Source: Sphingomonadales bacterium (GTDB taxonomy: Bacteria; Pseudomonadota; Alphaproteobacteria; Sphingomonadales; Sphingomonadaceae). From it: a stretch of 7,529 nt of DNA. Under the pieces are notes generated by a model. The model worked only from the letters and a program-made list of their open reading frames with translations. It did no database searches and was not told the origin of the DNA. The translations under genes were made by a program, and so were the position numbers. The stretch spans positions 1 to 7,529 of the forward strand of contig JANYCM010000113.1 in the NCBI GenBank assembly GCA_025360285.1, given 5' to 3'. Shown in pieces: positions 6,616-7,529 of this stretch (within the stretch, counting starts at the first letter, position 1; the number at the start of each line of letters is the position of its first letter).

Positions 6616-7529
6616 TTGCTCGCAACCCCGCCGATGCGGCGGTCTGGCGCACCCTGTGGCGCTGGCGTTTCTATGCTGGCCTGTTCGTCATCCCCTTCAT
6701 CCTTATCCTGTCGGTCACCGGCGCAATCTATCTGTTCAAGGCGGATTATGAACGCTGGGAGGAATCGCCCTGGCGCAATCTTCCTGTCACCGCCGCGCCC
6801 ATCAATGCCGATGCGCAACTGGCGGCGGCCCTTGCCCGCCATCCCGGCGCGACGCTCAAGGCCTATCGCCTGCCGCAAGCCGCCAATGATGCCGCCGTCA
6901 TTGATCTGGCGACGCCGGCGGGCGATCGGCAGGTCGTCGTTTCGCCCTTGGGCGGGCGCATCCTGGCCGATATGGCACCGAACGACCGGCTGATGCCCTG
7001 GCTGCGCACGCTGCACGGCAAATTGCTGATAGGCCAGCCGGGGGACTGGCTCGTTGAACTCGCTGGCTCCTGGGCGATCGTCATGGTGCTGACCGGGCTG
7101 TACCTGTGGTGGCCGCGCGGCGGCACGGGGTTCGCCGGCGTATTCGTGCCGCGGCTCAATCAGGGCCGCCGGCTGTTCTGGCGCGATCTGCATGCTGTCA
7201 CCGGCATCTGGGTCAGCGGACTGGCGCTGGTCCTGCTGCTGTCGGCGCTGCCCTGGACCGGGGTGTGGGGCAATGGTTTTCGCATGGTCAAGGCCGTGGC
7301 CGGTGTCGATGTCCGCAAGCAGGACTGGACGACCGGCAGCCGGCCCCCCGCCGATGACTATCAGGGCCATGACATAGCTGGCACGGACATGGCCGGCGTG
7401 GACATGGCCGGCATGGATATGGCGGGTATGGATATGGCGGGTATGGATATGCCCGGCATGGCCATGCCGGCGGTCAGCCTGACAGCGATGGTCGCCCGCG
7501 CCCGGCCGCTGGCCTTGACCCCGCCGGTG
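6612..7529 (+). CDS. PepSY-associated membrane protein with Met-rich loop (3' end outside window)
   Basis: The first 306 codons of a PepSY_TM family protein, open at the right edge. Such proteins span the inner membrane several times; some act as metal or ferrisiderophore reductases, and others sit beside copper or TonB-receptor genes. TM1 is about residues 20-42, beginning WRWRFYAGLFVIPF and running to TGAIYLFKADYE. A periplasmic PepSY-like domain follows (about 55-130) with LRTLHGKLLIGQPGD (131-145). TM2 is about 150-167 ending in LYLWWPRG, then a cytoplasmic loop, RLFWRDLHAVTGIW (187-200) and TM3 (about 198-217). The next loop should be periplasmic and carries a Met/Asp-rich repeat at 254-283. 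Many relatives have a His in the W-x-W-H-F-Y-A-G-L position where this protein has Arg19. DUF2946 lies upstream. A copper or other soft-metal substrate is inferred from the Met repeat, not shown. Further TM helices are expected beyond the window. Confidence 0.85.
   Translation, partial: MIARNPADAAVWRTLWRWRFYAGLFVIPFILILSVTGAIYLFKADYERWEESPWRNLPVTAAPINADAQLAAALARHPGATLKAYRLPQAANDAAVIDLATPAGDRQVVVSPLGGRILADMAPNDRLMPWLRTLHGKLLIGQPGDWLVELAGSWAIVMVLTGLYLWWPRGGTGFAGVFVPRLNQGRRLFWRDLHAVTGIWVSGLALVLLLSALPWTGVWGNGFRMVKAVAGVDVRKQDWTTGSRPPADDYQGHDIAGTDMAGVDMAGMDMAGMDMAGMDMPGMAMPAVSLTAMVARARPLALTPPV
7371..7460 (+). repeat. Six tandem 15-base units encoding D-M-A-G-M-like pentapeptides
   Basis: In-frame tandem repeat inside the PepSY gene. 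The units start at 7371, 7386, 7401, 7416, 7431 and 7446 and encode DIAGT, DMAGV, DMAGM, DMAGM, DMAGM and DMPGM, followed by A-M-P. Units 4 and 5 are identical in all 15 bases. Unit 3 encodes the same peptide with three synonymous changes. The outer units are the most diverged, which suggests growth of the array from the middle by slippage or unequal exchange while the peptide was kept. Met at every second or third position resembles Met motifs that bind Cu(I), though the ligand here is inferred. Confidence 0.9.

Noticed and set aside
6183..7370. A 395-codon open frame on the minus strand opposite DUF2946 and PepSY
   Set aside because: Low-complexity Arg/Gly/Gln composition and no recognisable domain. 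The plus strand there encodes clear PepSY_TM motifs with a good ribosome site.

Overview
The window looks like a chromosomal piece of a G+C-rich alphaproteobacterium, most likely of the order Sphingomonadales. The evidence is the strong preference for G or C at third codon positions, the fabF-mltG pair, a ydcF/plsC/DUF2125 string next to a hisC-tyrA pair, and a small DUF2946 protein before a PepSY membrane protein. The assignment rests on remembered gene order and protein style, not on a search.

Left part (1-3618, all plus strand): the 3' end of fabF (fatty-acid chain elongation), then mltG (endolytic murein transglycosylase that ends glycan strands), a YdcF/DUF218 membrane protein, a PlsC-type 1-acylglycerol-3-phosphate acyltransferase and a DUF2125 envelope protein. 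The genes are separated by 10-13 bases or overlap by 1-4 bases, so they read as one envelope and lipid operon. It joins acyl-chain synthesis, phospholipid acylation and peptidoglycan processing.

Middle (3619-6109): a stand-alone DUF1428 (YbaA-like) gene with its own strong ribosome binding site runs convergently towards a minus-strand pair, hisC then tyrA. These two overlap by one base (TGATG). Together they would supply the aminotransferase and dehydrogenase steps towards tyrosine; the HisC may also serve histidine synthesis.

Right part (6110-7529, plus strand): an 86-base divergent intergenic stretch, a small Cys/His-containing DUF2946 protein, a 53-base spacer with a possible 13-codon leader ORF and hairpin, and a PepSY-associated membrane protein cut by the window end. 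Its predicted periplasmic loop carries six tandem 15-base units encoding D-M-A-G-M-like pentapeptides. This Met/Asp-rich stretch resembles copper-handling Met motifs and is the most unusual signal here. I saw no tRNA, rRNA, CRISPR array, insertion sequence or convincing intrinsic terminator.
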